Shown piece after piece: positions 1 to 7,098 of a stretch of DNA of 64,000 nucleotides. Origin of the DNA: Candidatus Leptofilum proximum (GTDB lineage Bacteria > Chloroflexota > Anaerolineae > Promineifilales > Promineifilaceae); assembly GCA_016710325.1 (NCBI GenBank), contig JADJXK010000002.1, positions 2,604,001-2,668,000 on the forward strand, written 5' to 3'. The notes under the pieces were generated by a model that was not told the DNA's origin, made no database searches, and saw nothing but the letters and a program-made list of their open reading frames with translations. The number at the start of each line of letters is the position of its first letter. The stretch's first letter is position 1. The translations under genes were made by a program, and so were the position numbers.

Positions 1-1005
1 GCGCTGCTGGCCGGATCAGAAGAAGATTTAGTGGCGTATATTGAGCAGTCTGGTGCCGATATTTTTGTCTCCCAGGAGGGTGTCAAGAATATGCACATGG
101 CTTATTCAGCCATTACCTGGCGTGACCTGGCTCTGGCTAGGCGGGCTTCTGGCGTCGTCAGTGCCAGCCCTATTCTATATACCACCACTGTTTTGAAGAC
201 CGAAGAGGCAGATATACTCTCTTACGTTATTGGTTTTGATCCAGATGAGCCTTTGGGCGGACCAGCAGAAATTGCGGCGGGAACGGCCATCATAGACCCG
301 GATGAAGTGATTGTGGATGAAGCCGTCGCCCGTGCCCAAAATCTAACCCTGGGGGACAAAGTAGAAGTGCTGGGGCAGACCTTCACGATCGTTGGCCTCA
401 CTCGCGGTTTGACCAATATTGTCAACAGCATTAGCTTTATTCACATCCAAGATTTTCAGAAACTGCGCGGTGATGAGGTGATTAGTTATGCCCTGCTGGA
501 TGTGGCTCCTGACCAGGATGTGGCCGAGGTAGCGGCGGTGATTAACGGCCGTAATGATCGCGTCCTGGCAATATCCGCGGCCGATTTTTCCCGTGAAGAA
601 CGGCAAATCATTAAAGACATGAGCGTCGAAATTCTCAATATTATGAATCTTTCTGGCTTTCTCATTGGGTTGGCGGTGACTGCCCTGACTCTGTATACCA
701 ACACGCTGCGCAAACGGCAGGAGTATGGCGTGCTGAAGGCCATTGGCGCTAAAAATCGGCACCTGTACACGGTGGTGGCCGTTCAGGCGGCGTTGAGTCT
801 GGTTCTGGGTTTTGTAGCGGCTGTCAGCCTCGTCTGGCTTTTGGGCTTGCTGGTGCCGTTTTTGTCGCCGGGCATGGGCTTAACCTTAACCCAAACAGGT
901 GTGACGCGCGTCCTGGCAGCCTCACTCGTTATTGGCATTTTTGCTGCGTTGGTTCCGGCCTGGCAGTTGGCCCGGCTGGACCCGGCAGAGGTATTTAGAG
1001 GTTAA
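1..1005 (+). CDS. ABC transporter permease, MacB/FtsX type (5' end outside window)
   Basis: The reading frame is open from base 1, so the N-terminal part lies outside the window. The visible part is a periplasmic MacB-like core (about residues 1-210) followed by the FtsX permease domain with three hydrophobic segments. One follows NIMNLSGF, one follows LYTVVAV, and the last ends just before the typical C-terminus LDPAEVFRG. A charged loop with the LKAIGAK motif sits between the first two membrane segments, where FtsX-family proteins contact the ATPase. The stop codon is directly followed by the ATG of the ATPase gene, so the two form one transporter. LolCDE/MacB-type exporters usually move lipoproteins, peptides or drugs rather than ions. 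The fused YHS domain on the ATPase suggests a metal-stress role here, which is inference. Confidence 0.9.
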   Translation, partial: ALLAGSEEDLVAYIEQSGADIFVSQEGVKNMHMAYSAITWRDLALARRASGVVSASPILYTTTVLKTEEADILSYVIGFDPDEPLGGPAEIAAGTAIIDPDEVIVDEAVARAQNLTLGDKVEVLGQTFTIVGLTRGLTNIVNSISFIHIQDFQKLRGDEVISYALLDVAPDQDVAEVAAVINGRNDRVLAISAADFSREERQIIKDMSVEILNIMNLSGFLIGLAVTALTLYTNTLRKRQEYGVLKAIGAKNRHLYTVVAVQAALSLVLGFVAAVSLVWLLGLLVPFLSPGMGLTLTQTGVTRVLAASLVIGIFAALVPAWQLARLDPAEVFRG

Positions 1006-1845
1006 ATGATGGAACCGGTTATTCAAGTAGAAAAGGTAACCCGCCGTTTTGGCCGTGGCGCGACGGAAGTGGTGGCCGTGCATGATGTCTCGTTGGCCGT
1101 GCTGCCCAGTGAAGTGGTGCTAATTATGGGGCCATCGGGAAGTGGTAAAACCACCTTGCTCTCTATGTTAGGCGGATTGTTACGGCCGTCTGACGGCCGT
1201 ATCCAAATTGGCAGCGACGAACTAACCCGGCTCGATGAAAGCCGTCTGCCAGATGTCCGTCTGCGCCACATTGGTTTTATCTTTCAAGATTTCAACCTGC
1301 TCTCCGCCCTCTCCTGCCTGGATAACGTAGCGCTGGTGGGGCAACTGAATGGCCTTAATCGTAAAGATGCACGGCAGCGCGCTACAGAGCTGCTGGAGCA
1401 GTTGGGACTGGGCCATCGCCTAAACTTTTTACCGGAAAAGCTATCTGGCGGTGAAAAGCAACGGGTGGCCATTGCCCGTGCTCTCATCAACAAACCAGAC
1501 ATCATCCTGGCCGACGAACCAACGGCTAACCTGGACAGCCATCATGGCCACGAGACGATGCGCCTGCTGCGACGTATTGCCAAAAAAGAACAGCGCAGCG
1601 TGATCATTGTGAGCCACGACCAGCGCATCAAAAGCATTGCTGACCGCGTTTTGTGGTTAGAGGATGGCACCTTCAAGAACGAGGTGGAAATGGCAACAGA
1701 TCCGGTTTGCGGCATGTCGGTAGACAAAACTTCCGCTCCAGCACAGGCGGTTTGGCAGGGGCAAACAGTCTACTTCTGCGCCAACGGTTGCCGAGATGAG
1801 TTTATGGCGGATCCAGCGAAGTTTTTGCAGAAACAGGCTGTTTGA
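1006..1845 (+). CDS. ABC transporter ATP-binding protein with C-terminal YHS domain
   Basis: This is a LolD/MacB-type ATPase. The Walker A motif GPSGSGKTT lies near residue 43, the signature LSGGEKQR near residue 147, and Walker B ILADEPTANLD just after, followed by the H-loop SHD. The ABC domain ends near residue 225. It is followed by about 48 residues starting DPVCGMSVD and containing YFCANGCRDEF, a typical YHS domain with three cysteines. YHS domains occur on copper ATPases and other metal-handling proteins, and fusion to a LolD-type ATPase is unusual. The ATG follows the permease stop without a gap, and the SD-like GAGG overlaps the permease end. No frameshift joins the domains, so the fusion appears genuine in this sequence. 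Confidence 0.92.
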   Translation: MMEPVIQVEKVTRRFGRGATEVVAVHDVSLAVLPSEVVLIMGPSGSGKTTLLSMLGGLLRPSDGRIQIGSDELTRLDESRLPDVRLRHIGFIFQDFNLLSALSCLDNVALVGQLNGLNRKDARQRATELLEQLGLGHRLNFLPEKLSGGEKQRVAIARALINKPDIILADEPTANLDSHHGHETMRLLRRIAKKEQRSVIIVSHDQRIKSIADRVLWLEDGTFKNEVEMATDPVCGMSVDKTSAPAQAVWQGQTVYFCANGCRDEFMADPAKFLQKQAV

Positions 1846-1964
1846 CCTGTGGCGATCTAAGCAGATTTGCGCTTGGAAACGGCCGTCCGATTCCTTATGC
1901 TGAAGGGTAGATGCTCAAACTAATGAAGAGAGGTTGCTCTATGCGACAAAAATGACTGTTACGC

Positions 1965-2204
1965 TTGTTGGCACTGATTTCTTTTTTAGTGCTGATGATT
2001 ACTTTCCTCTGGTGCATTGTGGAAAACATCATAACGAGCACGGATATGGCTAAAGCTGGCATTGTCATGCCGGTGACAGCGGTCACCGTACTGACTGGGC
2101 TGTTGTGGTTGATTGGGCATGGCATTCACGGTGTGGCGGCCATTGCCCTTCCTATCTTTATTTTGCATAGACACGCAAGAAAAGAAGTGAGCTATGTTTA
2201 TTAG
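1965..2204 (+). CDS. Small two-helix membrane protein, early in-frame TGA
   Basis: The open frame from TTG 1965 gives 79 residues with two hydrophobic segments (about residues 2-20 and 30-65), ending HARKEVSYVY. I recognise no family. A better start exists at ATG 1941, seven bases after an SD-like GAAGAGAGG. That frame reads MRQK, then TGA at 1953-1955, then LLRLLALISF in the same frame. Either the gene carries a nonsense mutation at codon 5, or translation begins at TTG 1965. The stop codon lies across the left end of the downstream IS, and the pre-insertion sequence would also stop here (TAA instead of TAG). Before the insertion it overlapped the start of the methyltransferase gene, which implies translational coupling. 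Confidence 0.6.
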   Translation: MLALISFLVLMITFLWCIVENIITSTDMAKAGIVMPVTAVTVLTGLLWLIGHGIHGVAAIALPIFILHRHARKEVSYVY

Positions 2205-3202
2205 AGTTGTTCCTTAATAATTGAGATTGAAGTTCCAGAGACCAGCGGCAATGCCAATCACGTCATCCTCAAAAGACTTTCTGTGGTTACGAAATCGATG
2301 CACAAGAATATTGTATCGCTTCAAACCACAGATCGCGTTTTCAACCAATATTCTGATTTGACTCAACGCTTTATTGTCAGCTTTTTGTTCGGTTGATAAG
2401 GTGGTCACAGGGTTCTTCTTACTTTTACGTGGCTTTTGTGGGGGATATGAATCTCTTCTCCCACATAATCGGCGAGAATGCCCTGATAGCCTAAATCAAC
2501 TAAGACTGCCATGAATTCAAACCAAGCTTGTTCTGGCGGAAACTCCTCTTTAAGCATGGTGTAATCATGAACATGTCCGGCAAAGGTCCGTCCCAGGAAA
2601 AGAATCGTTTTGTTCAAAGCCGTTATCACCGTGTTTTTAAGCGTGTGTCTTTTTTTTGCCACTGTAATGTTCACGCTGCTCTTGGTTATCCTGGGGACGG
2701 CGATAGCTCCTTTCGGTGACATCAATCAGAATCGTGTCCATACCAGCCAGTGCTTCGAGTAAATCGTCTGGCGTGGCAAACTCACGAGGGGGCATGACCT
2801 CCAGGTGAACCAGGGTTTGATATAAAACAGGGACTAACTTATACAGGTTTTCATTCGCTTTGGACCGGGCCATGTTGAATTGAGTGCCTAACACATCGAA
2901 GGTGGGATAAACCTTGAAATAGTAGAGCAGAAACAACAATTTATCTCGCATCGTGGGCAAAGCACCTTTTCGGCCACCGCCTGGACGCCGTTGACGCACA
3001 CCGGCTGCGCTACCGTCTTGATAGGCTTGCCATTGCATCTTGGTGTAAGTCATGAAAAATACTTCTAGTAAAATCTCGAATTGTGTTTCTGATACGCCGG
3101 TTAAAGCACGCATATGACGATCATCACGAATTTGTAGGCTCATTTAGTTTTCTCCAGCTGAATTGGCTGGAATTTACCCGTTTTTTAATTAGGAACAACT
3201 CT
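2203..3202. mobile_element. IS5-like insertion sequence, 1000 bp, with 3-bp target duplication
   Basis: The ends carry matching inverted repeats. The left end starts AGAGTTGTTCCT at 2203-2214, and the right end has its exact reverse complement at 3191-3202, with weaker AT-rich similarity inward. The trinucleotide ATT flanks both sides (2200-2202 and 3203-3205), consistent with a 3-bp target duplication. The interior encodes an HTH_Tnp_4/DDE_Tnp_4-type transposase on the minus strand. Removing the element plus one ATT restores an intact methyltransferase start, which independently fixes the boundaries. Confidence 0.9.
2214..3143 (-). pseudogene. IS5-family transposase, split by two frameshifts
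   Basis: Three overlapping minus-strand frames together form one DDE transposase of about 300 residues. The first (3143-2637) holds the helix-turn-helix region and the first catalytic Asp in MDTILIDVTERS. The second (to 2405) continues with RHTLKNTVI and the second Asp region LVDLGYQG. The third (2408-2214) has the C-terminal Glu region ILVENAICGLKRY. The first junction lies at a run of eight A on the coding strand (2650-2657), where a +1 shift (or loss of two bases) is needed. The second lies near 2440 at CAAAAG, where a -1 shift is needed. Some IS5 elements use programmed frameshifting, but two shifts of opposite sense suggest decay or homopolymer errors. Whether the element is still active is uncertain. 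Confidence 0.85.
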
Positions 3203-3832
3203 ATTAACGAACCAGAAACAGCCCGGACGAGGGCCCGGTACCAACGGATCGCGCCTCTCTATGATGCCATGGAAATTTTGGCGGAGTGGCGTTATACAGC
3301 GTGGCGACCCCACCTCTGGTCTCTGGTGGAAGGACCCAAAGTGCTGGAAGTTGGCGTGGGAACCGGGAAAAACATACCTTATTATCCTGCGGATTTGGAT
3401 ATAACCGCCATTGACCTGACGCCGGGAATGCTTGACAGGGCCACGGCGCTTGCCACCGAAACAGAAGCGGACGTTAAGTTGCAGCTAGGGGATGTGCAGA
3501 AGCTGGATTTTCCGAACGATACATTTGATGAGGTCGTGGCAACGTTTGTGTTTTGCTCGGTGCCAGACCCTGGGCTGGGATTTAACGAAATTGCCAGGGT
3601 GCTGAAACCGAACGGCCGTTTGCTGCTGCTGGAACACGTCCGGTCAGCCAATCCTGTGGTTGGTAAACTGATGGATTTGTTAGACCCCATTATGGTCCGT
3701 CTGATGGGAGCACACATTAACCGCCGCACCCTGGCCAACATTCAACAGAGCCAACTGCAAGTGGAAGGAGTAGAGGATATGGGCACTGGGGGCATTTTTA
3801 AGCTCATTGTGGCCGAAACGTGTAGATTATAG
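3203..3832 (+). CDS. Class I SAM-dependent methyltransferase, 5' end displaced by IS insertion
   Basis: The protein has a UbiE/Methyltransf_11-like fold. An N-terminal helix ARTRARYQRIAPLYD is followed by motif I VLEVGVGTGKNIPYYP, the acidic strand ITAIDLTPGML, and the later motif VLKPNGRLLLLEHV. The substrate cannot be read from sequence; relatives methylate lipids, quinones or small thiols. Its original start is ATG 2194, preceded by GAAAAGAAGTGAGCT. Joining ATG TTT ATT (2194-2202) to 3206 gives MFINEPETARTR in frame. The insertion now separates the first three codons from the rest. The frame stays open upstream into the IS (to about 3083), so a hybrid N-terminus could be made if a start inside the IS is used. 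Before insertion it overlapped the small membrane gene. Confidence 0.85.
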   Translation: MNEPETARTRARYQRIAPLYDAMEILAEWRYTAWRPHLWSLVEGPKVLEVGVGTGKNIPYYPADLDITAIDLTPGMLDRATALATETEADVKLQLGDVQKLDFPNDTFDEVVATFVFCSVPDPGLGFNEIARVLKPNGRLLLLEHVRSANPVVGKLMDLLDPIMVRLMGAHINRRTLANIQQSQLQVEGVEDMGTGGIFKLIVAETCRL

Positions 3833-3856
3833 GTGCGGCTATGGGAAGTTGGTTGG

Positions 3857-4975
3857 TTACGGCCTTATCTGCAAAATCACTCCGCTTAACTCCCCAGGCA
3901 AGATCTCGACAGATTGTTCTACCAACCCATCGGGCGTTTCTGCCCAAACGCGGCACGTCCCGGTTGGTAAATCGCTGATGACAAAGTTTTCTACCAAAAA
4001 GTCGTCAGGTGCCGTGTACTGGTCCCAGTAAGTTTCCACAGTCCGCGGCGTCCCGTCACTGCATTCCAAAGTGACCTGGGTGCCGGGCAGGAAAACGCCG
4101 TTGACATCCACCAGTCGCCCCGCCAAAACGCCGCGCCCGGCGTACGGCCGGTACCAAAATTCGGGATTACGCACCGATTCGTACGAATATGGCTCATCCT
4201 GACGTACTTCAAAGTGCAGATGCGGCCCCAGCGCCACGCCGCTGCTGCCTACCGCCCCTACCACATCCCCGGCATTTACCGGCTGCCCGGCCGTAACGCT
4301 CACTGATTCAAGATGCCCATACAGCGTGTAGATGGTGTGTCCTTCCCACGGATCGGCCATTTGTATAACAACAACACGGCCGTAAAAATCCGGCTTTGGC
4401 CCAAAAAGCGTCTCAATATCTTCACCGGCATAGAACACGGTGCCTGCGCCTACAGCCACAACCGGTGTGCCCGGATCATTGGCGATGTCTACGCCCCGGT
4501 GCGGAGAGAGCCGCTGGTTGTAAGTCATGCCAAAGCGGTAAGGGGCCGATGGATTGTTGTTGCCGTCAACCGGCCGTGCAAACCAGAGATGGGCCCGGCT
4601 GAGATCGAGCTCGGTGGGCGGGTGTACCAGCCAGGTAGGGTCAATGGTTGGCCAGGCTGATGCTGTTGCCTGTGGTGTTGCCACAGTCGGGCTGACTGTA
4701 GCGGGAGGTTCTGTGGTCGGGGTTGGCGTTGCCGACGCGGTTAACGTTGGCGGTGGCGCAGTAGCCGTCTGGGTTGTTGTGACTGTTGGTGTGTGGTTGG
4801 CTGTCGGTATAGATGTGTGGCTGGGAACGGCCGTTGGCAGCGCAGCAGTTGGTGTGGTTGATGCTTCAACTCGGGCAACCTGGGCTGGAACGGCCGCCAA
4901 CTGCGGCGGGCGTGAACAACCTGAAATGAACAGCATCAGCATAATGAACAAGCCCTTTTCCTTGTAAGAAACCAT
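3857..4975 (-). CDS. Exported M23-family metallopeptidase lipoprotein
   Basis: The start is taken at ATG 4975 because it follows AGAGG at good spacing and begins a lipoprotein signal MVSYKEKGLFIMLMLF with lipobox ISGC. A long Thr/Pro/Ala-rich linker (about residues 25-115) follows. The M23 domain contains HRGVD (zinc ligands H and D) and the HLHFEVR motif, together with YGHLESV, so the LytM-type zinc site looks complete. M23 enzymes cut peptidoglycan cross-links outside the cytoplasmic membrane. The last 80 residues form a carboxypeptidase-regulatory-like beta domain (GRLVDVNGVFLPG). The gene lies downstream of the Met-rich gene on the same strand, 190 bases apart. A role in envelope maintenance during stress is inference. 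Confidence 0.9.
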   Translation of the reverse strand: MVSYKEKGLFIMLMLFISGCSRPPQLAAVPAQVARVEASTTPTAALPTAVPSHTSIPTANHTPTVTTTQTATAPPPTLTASATPTPTTEPPATVSPTVATPQATASAWPTIDPTWLVHPPTELDLSRAHLWFARPVDGNNNPSAPYRFGMTYNQRLSPHRGVDIANDPGTPVVAVGAGTVFYAGEDIETLFGPKPDFYGRVVVIQMADPWEGHTIYTLYGHLESVSVTAGQPVNAGDVVGAVGSSGVALGPHLHFEVRQDEPYSYESVRNPEFWYRPYAGRGVLAGRLVDVNGVFLPGTQVTLECSDGTPRTVETYWDQYTAPDDFLVENFVISDLPTGTCRVWAETPDGLVEQSVEILPGELSGVILQIRP

Positions 4976-4997
4976 CACATACCTCTTTACGCAGAAA

Positions 4998-5027
4998 GTG
5001 GCGGTACATTTATTCATGCACCGCCAC
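4998..5027 (-). terminator. Possible terminator or leader hairpin between Met-rich and M23 genes
   Basis: GTGGCGGT at 4998-5005 is the exact complement of ACCGCCAC at 5020-5027, with a 14-base loop. It lies downstream of the Met-rich gene and about 15 bases upstream of the M23 ribosome binding site on the minus strand. The following T tract is weak in that direction, so it may attenuate rather than stop transcription. Confidence 0.4.
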
Positions 5028-5166
5028 CCTGTTTTTATCTCTACTTTGATTGACTGACAACCGCCATCTGTCTTATCGCACTGCACGCCATTTGGCTTGC
5101 TACTTAGAACGGTTTGCCTGTTTCGCTGGGCAATTTTGGATAGACACCTGGTGTCAGGCTCAAAAT

Positions 5167-6042
5167 TTACTCGTGGCCTTCGCCAGCCATTTCGATGAAG
5201 TCGCCGTGCCAGTGATGGAGGAAGGTCCGGCCTGTGTAAGCATTAACGCTCAACATGCCAATTGTCTCGCCGTCTTCTAACACATGAATGGTGTAGTAAC
5301 CGGGGAAGGCATCGGCTTGTTCATCGGCCGTTTTGCCGGGCAGGTAGGCGTCCAGGTACTCTTGGGCTGCGTCTACGGCTTCTTCCGCGGTAATGTTGAT
5401 TTCTGCATCTTGAGCATAGTCGTTGCCGCCCATCATGCCACCGTATTGACCATCACCCATCATGCCAGGACCAACCTGACCATTCATCATGCCGCCCATC
5501 ATACCAAAGTTGCCGCCGCTCATCATGCCGTACTCGGTGTTCCACATCATGTTGGGGCCGGGCTCAGGGAAAACGTTGTGGGTTACGGGATCAACCAGCA
5601 CCTCAAACGCGCCAGTTTCACTGGTTTCGTCAATAATCTGGGCATAAGCGTGGTTGTCGAAGATCATGATTTCGCCCAGACTTAAACTGTCGTTGTTTAG
5701 GGTGGCGAGGTAGTTGATGGCGGCCGTTTCCGCTTCCGCAATAGTTAACGGTTCCACATCGGCCAAGTCACCATAGTTACCCATCATGCCAGAACGGTAC
5801 TGGCCATCCATCATGCCGCCGTTCATCATCATACCCATCATGCCGCCATATTGGCCGTCACCCATCATACCCGGGCCAAACTGACCATTTCCCATCATGC
5901 CAGGCGCAGATTGGCCATCCCAATCGCCCATCATCCAGCCGGGCTGGTTGGATTGGGCACTAACCTGACTAAAGAAAAGCCCGCCGATAAAAAGACCAGC
6001 ACCGGCCAAAACGGCCGCAATTAATCGTAAAGTTTTGTTCAT
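5167..6042 (-). CDS. Secreted methionine-rich protein with two PepSY-like repeats
   Basis: The start at 6042 (MNKTLRLIAAVLAG) follows a strong SD, AAGGAG. A signal peptide ends near VSAQS. The mature protein has two units. Each is a Met/Gly-rich segment (GPGMMGDGQYGGMMG appears in both) followed by an alpha-beta domain resembling PepSY (AEAETAAINYL and AEEAVDAAQEYL as the helices). I count about 13 Met-Met clusters and about 31 Met in 291 residues, plus a C-terminal HHWHGD. Met-rich periplasmic proteins commonly bind Cu(I) or Ag(I), so metal buffering outside the membrane is the best guess. I do not recognise a named family for the whole protein. Helically phased repeats lie about 150 bases upstream. 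Confidence 0.8.
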   Translation of the reverse strand: MNKTLRLIAAVLAGAGLFIGGLFFSQVSAQSNQPGWMMGDWDGQSAPGMMGNGQFGPGMMGDGQYGGMMGMMMNGGMMDGQYRSGMMGNYGDLADVEPLTIAEAETAAINYLATLNNDSLSLGEIMIFDNHAYAQIIDETSETGAFEVLVDPVTHNVFPEPGPNMMWNTEYGMMSGGNFGMMGGMMNGQVGPGMMGDGQYGGMMGGNDYAQDAEINITAEEAVDAAQEYLDAYLPGKTADEQADAFPGYYTIHVLEDGETIGMLSVNAYTGRTFLHHWHGDFIEMAGEGHE

Positions 6043-6186
6043 TGTAAATTTGCTCCTTCTCAAGAAAGTGATTGAAAAAAACACAAGTCTTATTTTTTAT
6101 GCTTGTTCCAAATCGTGGCCAATAGTCTCAAATTCTTCTTTGGCTATCTCGCCCTGAGCTTCAATATTTGTAGATTACGCCAGTTG

Positions 6187-6230
6187 TGTGACGTAATTTC
6201 AACAAAAATGTGACGATTTTGTGTCAAAAA
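6187..6230. promoter_or_regulatory. Candidate OmpR-type operator: repeats spaced by 11 and 22 bases
   Basis: TGTGACG starts at 6187 and again at 6209, and TGTGTCA starts at 6220. Spacing is therefore 22 and 11 bases, the helical phasing used by direct-repeat boxes of OmpR/PhoB-type regulators. The site lies in the 372-base gap between the divergent Met-rich and DUF305 genes, and an OmpR-type regulator is encoded at 8244-8930. No other gene is visible in this gap. Confidence 0.55.
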
Positions 6231-6414
6231 TTTTGCCAGTGGGATGTTGTATTACGGTGAAACAGGAAGACACATTTCAGATGTGCCGCTTTTCTATATC
6301 GCGATAGATTGACGATCTTAGGGAGGGTCTTTAAGGTTGAGAATGGAGACTGTTAATTAACGCTTTAAGCTCACATCTATGCATTGAACCAAGCAAAAAC
6401 AAGGAGATTTAAGA

Positions 6415-6954
6415 GTGGAGCAAAATCATAGCCAACAGAGCAACTACCTGCGATTTTTTGCCATGATCGGCACGTCGACGCTTGTCATGTACTTTTTAAC
6501 ATACTTAAATTCCTATCAGATACTGGATCATGCCTGGTTCAGTGAGGAACGCGTTTTCATGGCGACCCTTATGGGCGGGTCGATGATGGGTATCATGTTG
6601 TCTTATATGTGGGGAATGTACAAAAACAAAAAGGTAAATGTAGCTATCCTCGTCGGGGCTGTCGCGCTCATGCTGGTTTCCGTTTGGCTGGCACGCAGCC
6701 AGGTAACAGTGGATGATGTAGACTACATGGAGGGGATGATACCCCATCACTCGATTGCCATCCTAACCAGTGAGCGTGCTGGAATCGAAGATCCGCGTGT
6801 ACGTAAACTGGCTGATGAAATCATTGAAGCCCAGCGCAAAGAAATTAATGAGATGGAGTGGCTGATTGAGGATATTAGAGCCAACGGCGTGGCTGAGACG
6901 CAAGAAGAAGCCGATGCCCGACCCGTGCCGGATTTTTCTGGAACGCCAGAGTAA
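6415..6954 (+). CDS. DUF305-containing membrane protein
   Basis: GTG at 6415 is chosen because it follows AAGGAG at about nine bases. The first 90 residues hold three hydrophobic segments; the second is Met-rich (VFMATLMGGSMMGIML...). The outer part matches DUF305: YMEGMIPHHSIAILTSERA, with the paired histidines typical of the family, and a downstream helix rich in Glu (EIIEAQRKEINEMEWLIEDI). DUF305 proteins recur in copper/silver resistance islands and are thought to bind metal through the HH/Met motif; the precise activity is not established. The gene is divergent from the Met-rich gene and convergent with the sensor kinase. Confidence 0.88.
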   Translation: MEQNHSQQSNYLRFFAMIGTSTLVMYFLTYLNSYQILDHAWFSEERVFMATLMGGSMMGIMLSYMWGMYKNKKVNVAILVGAVALMLVSVWLARSQVTVDDVDYMEGMIPHHSIAILTSERAGIEDPRVRKLADEIIEAQRKEINEMEWLIEDIRANGVAETQEEADARPVPDFSGTPE

Positions 6955-7006
6955 TAGATCAAACAAACACTATCTTTGCACTTTTGTTTTCTTGTTGAGG
7001 GCAGAG

Positions 7007-7059
7007 CCGAAGGGTTTTGCTTCACACAGGCATGGCTACTCGACAGAAAAACCCTTCGG
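7007..7059. terminator. Bidirectional terminator between convergent genes
   Basis: CCGAAGGGTTTT at 7007-7018 pairs with AAAACCCTTCGG at 7047-7058, leaving a 28-base loop. It lies between the ends of the DUF305 gene and the oppositely oriented sensor kinase gene. The A/T runs at the inner arm ends would serve either strand only partly, so efficiency is uncertain. Confidence 0.6.
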
Positions 7060-7098
7060 GTCTGGGAAGCCACAAACATAGTGATCAAATCAGGCAGT

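Noticed and set aside
2214..3143. IS transposase as an intact gene expressed by programmed frameshifting
   Set aside because: Two shifts of opposite direction would be needed; only the A8 site looks slippery, so decay or sequence error is simpler.
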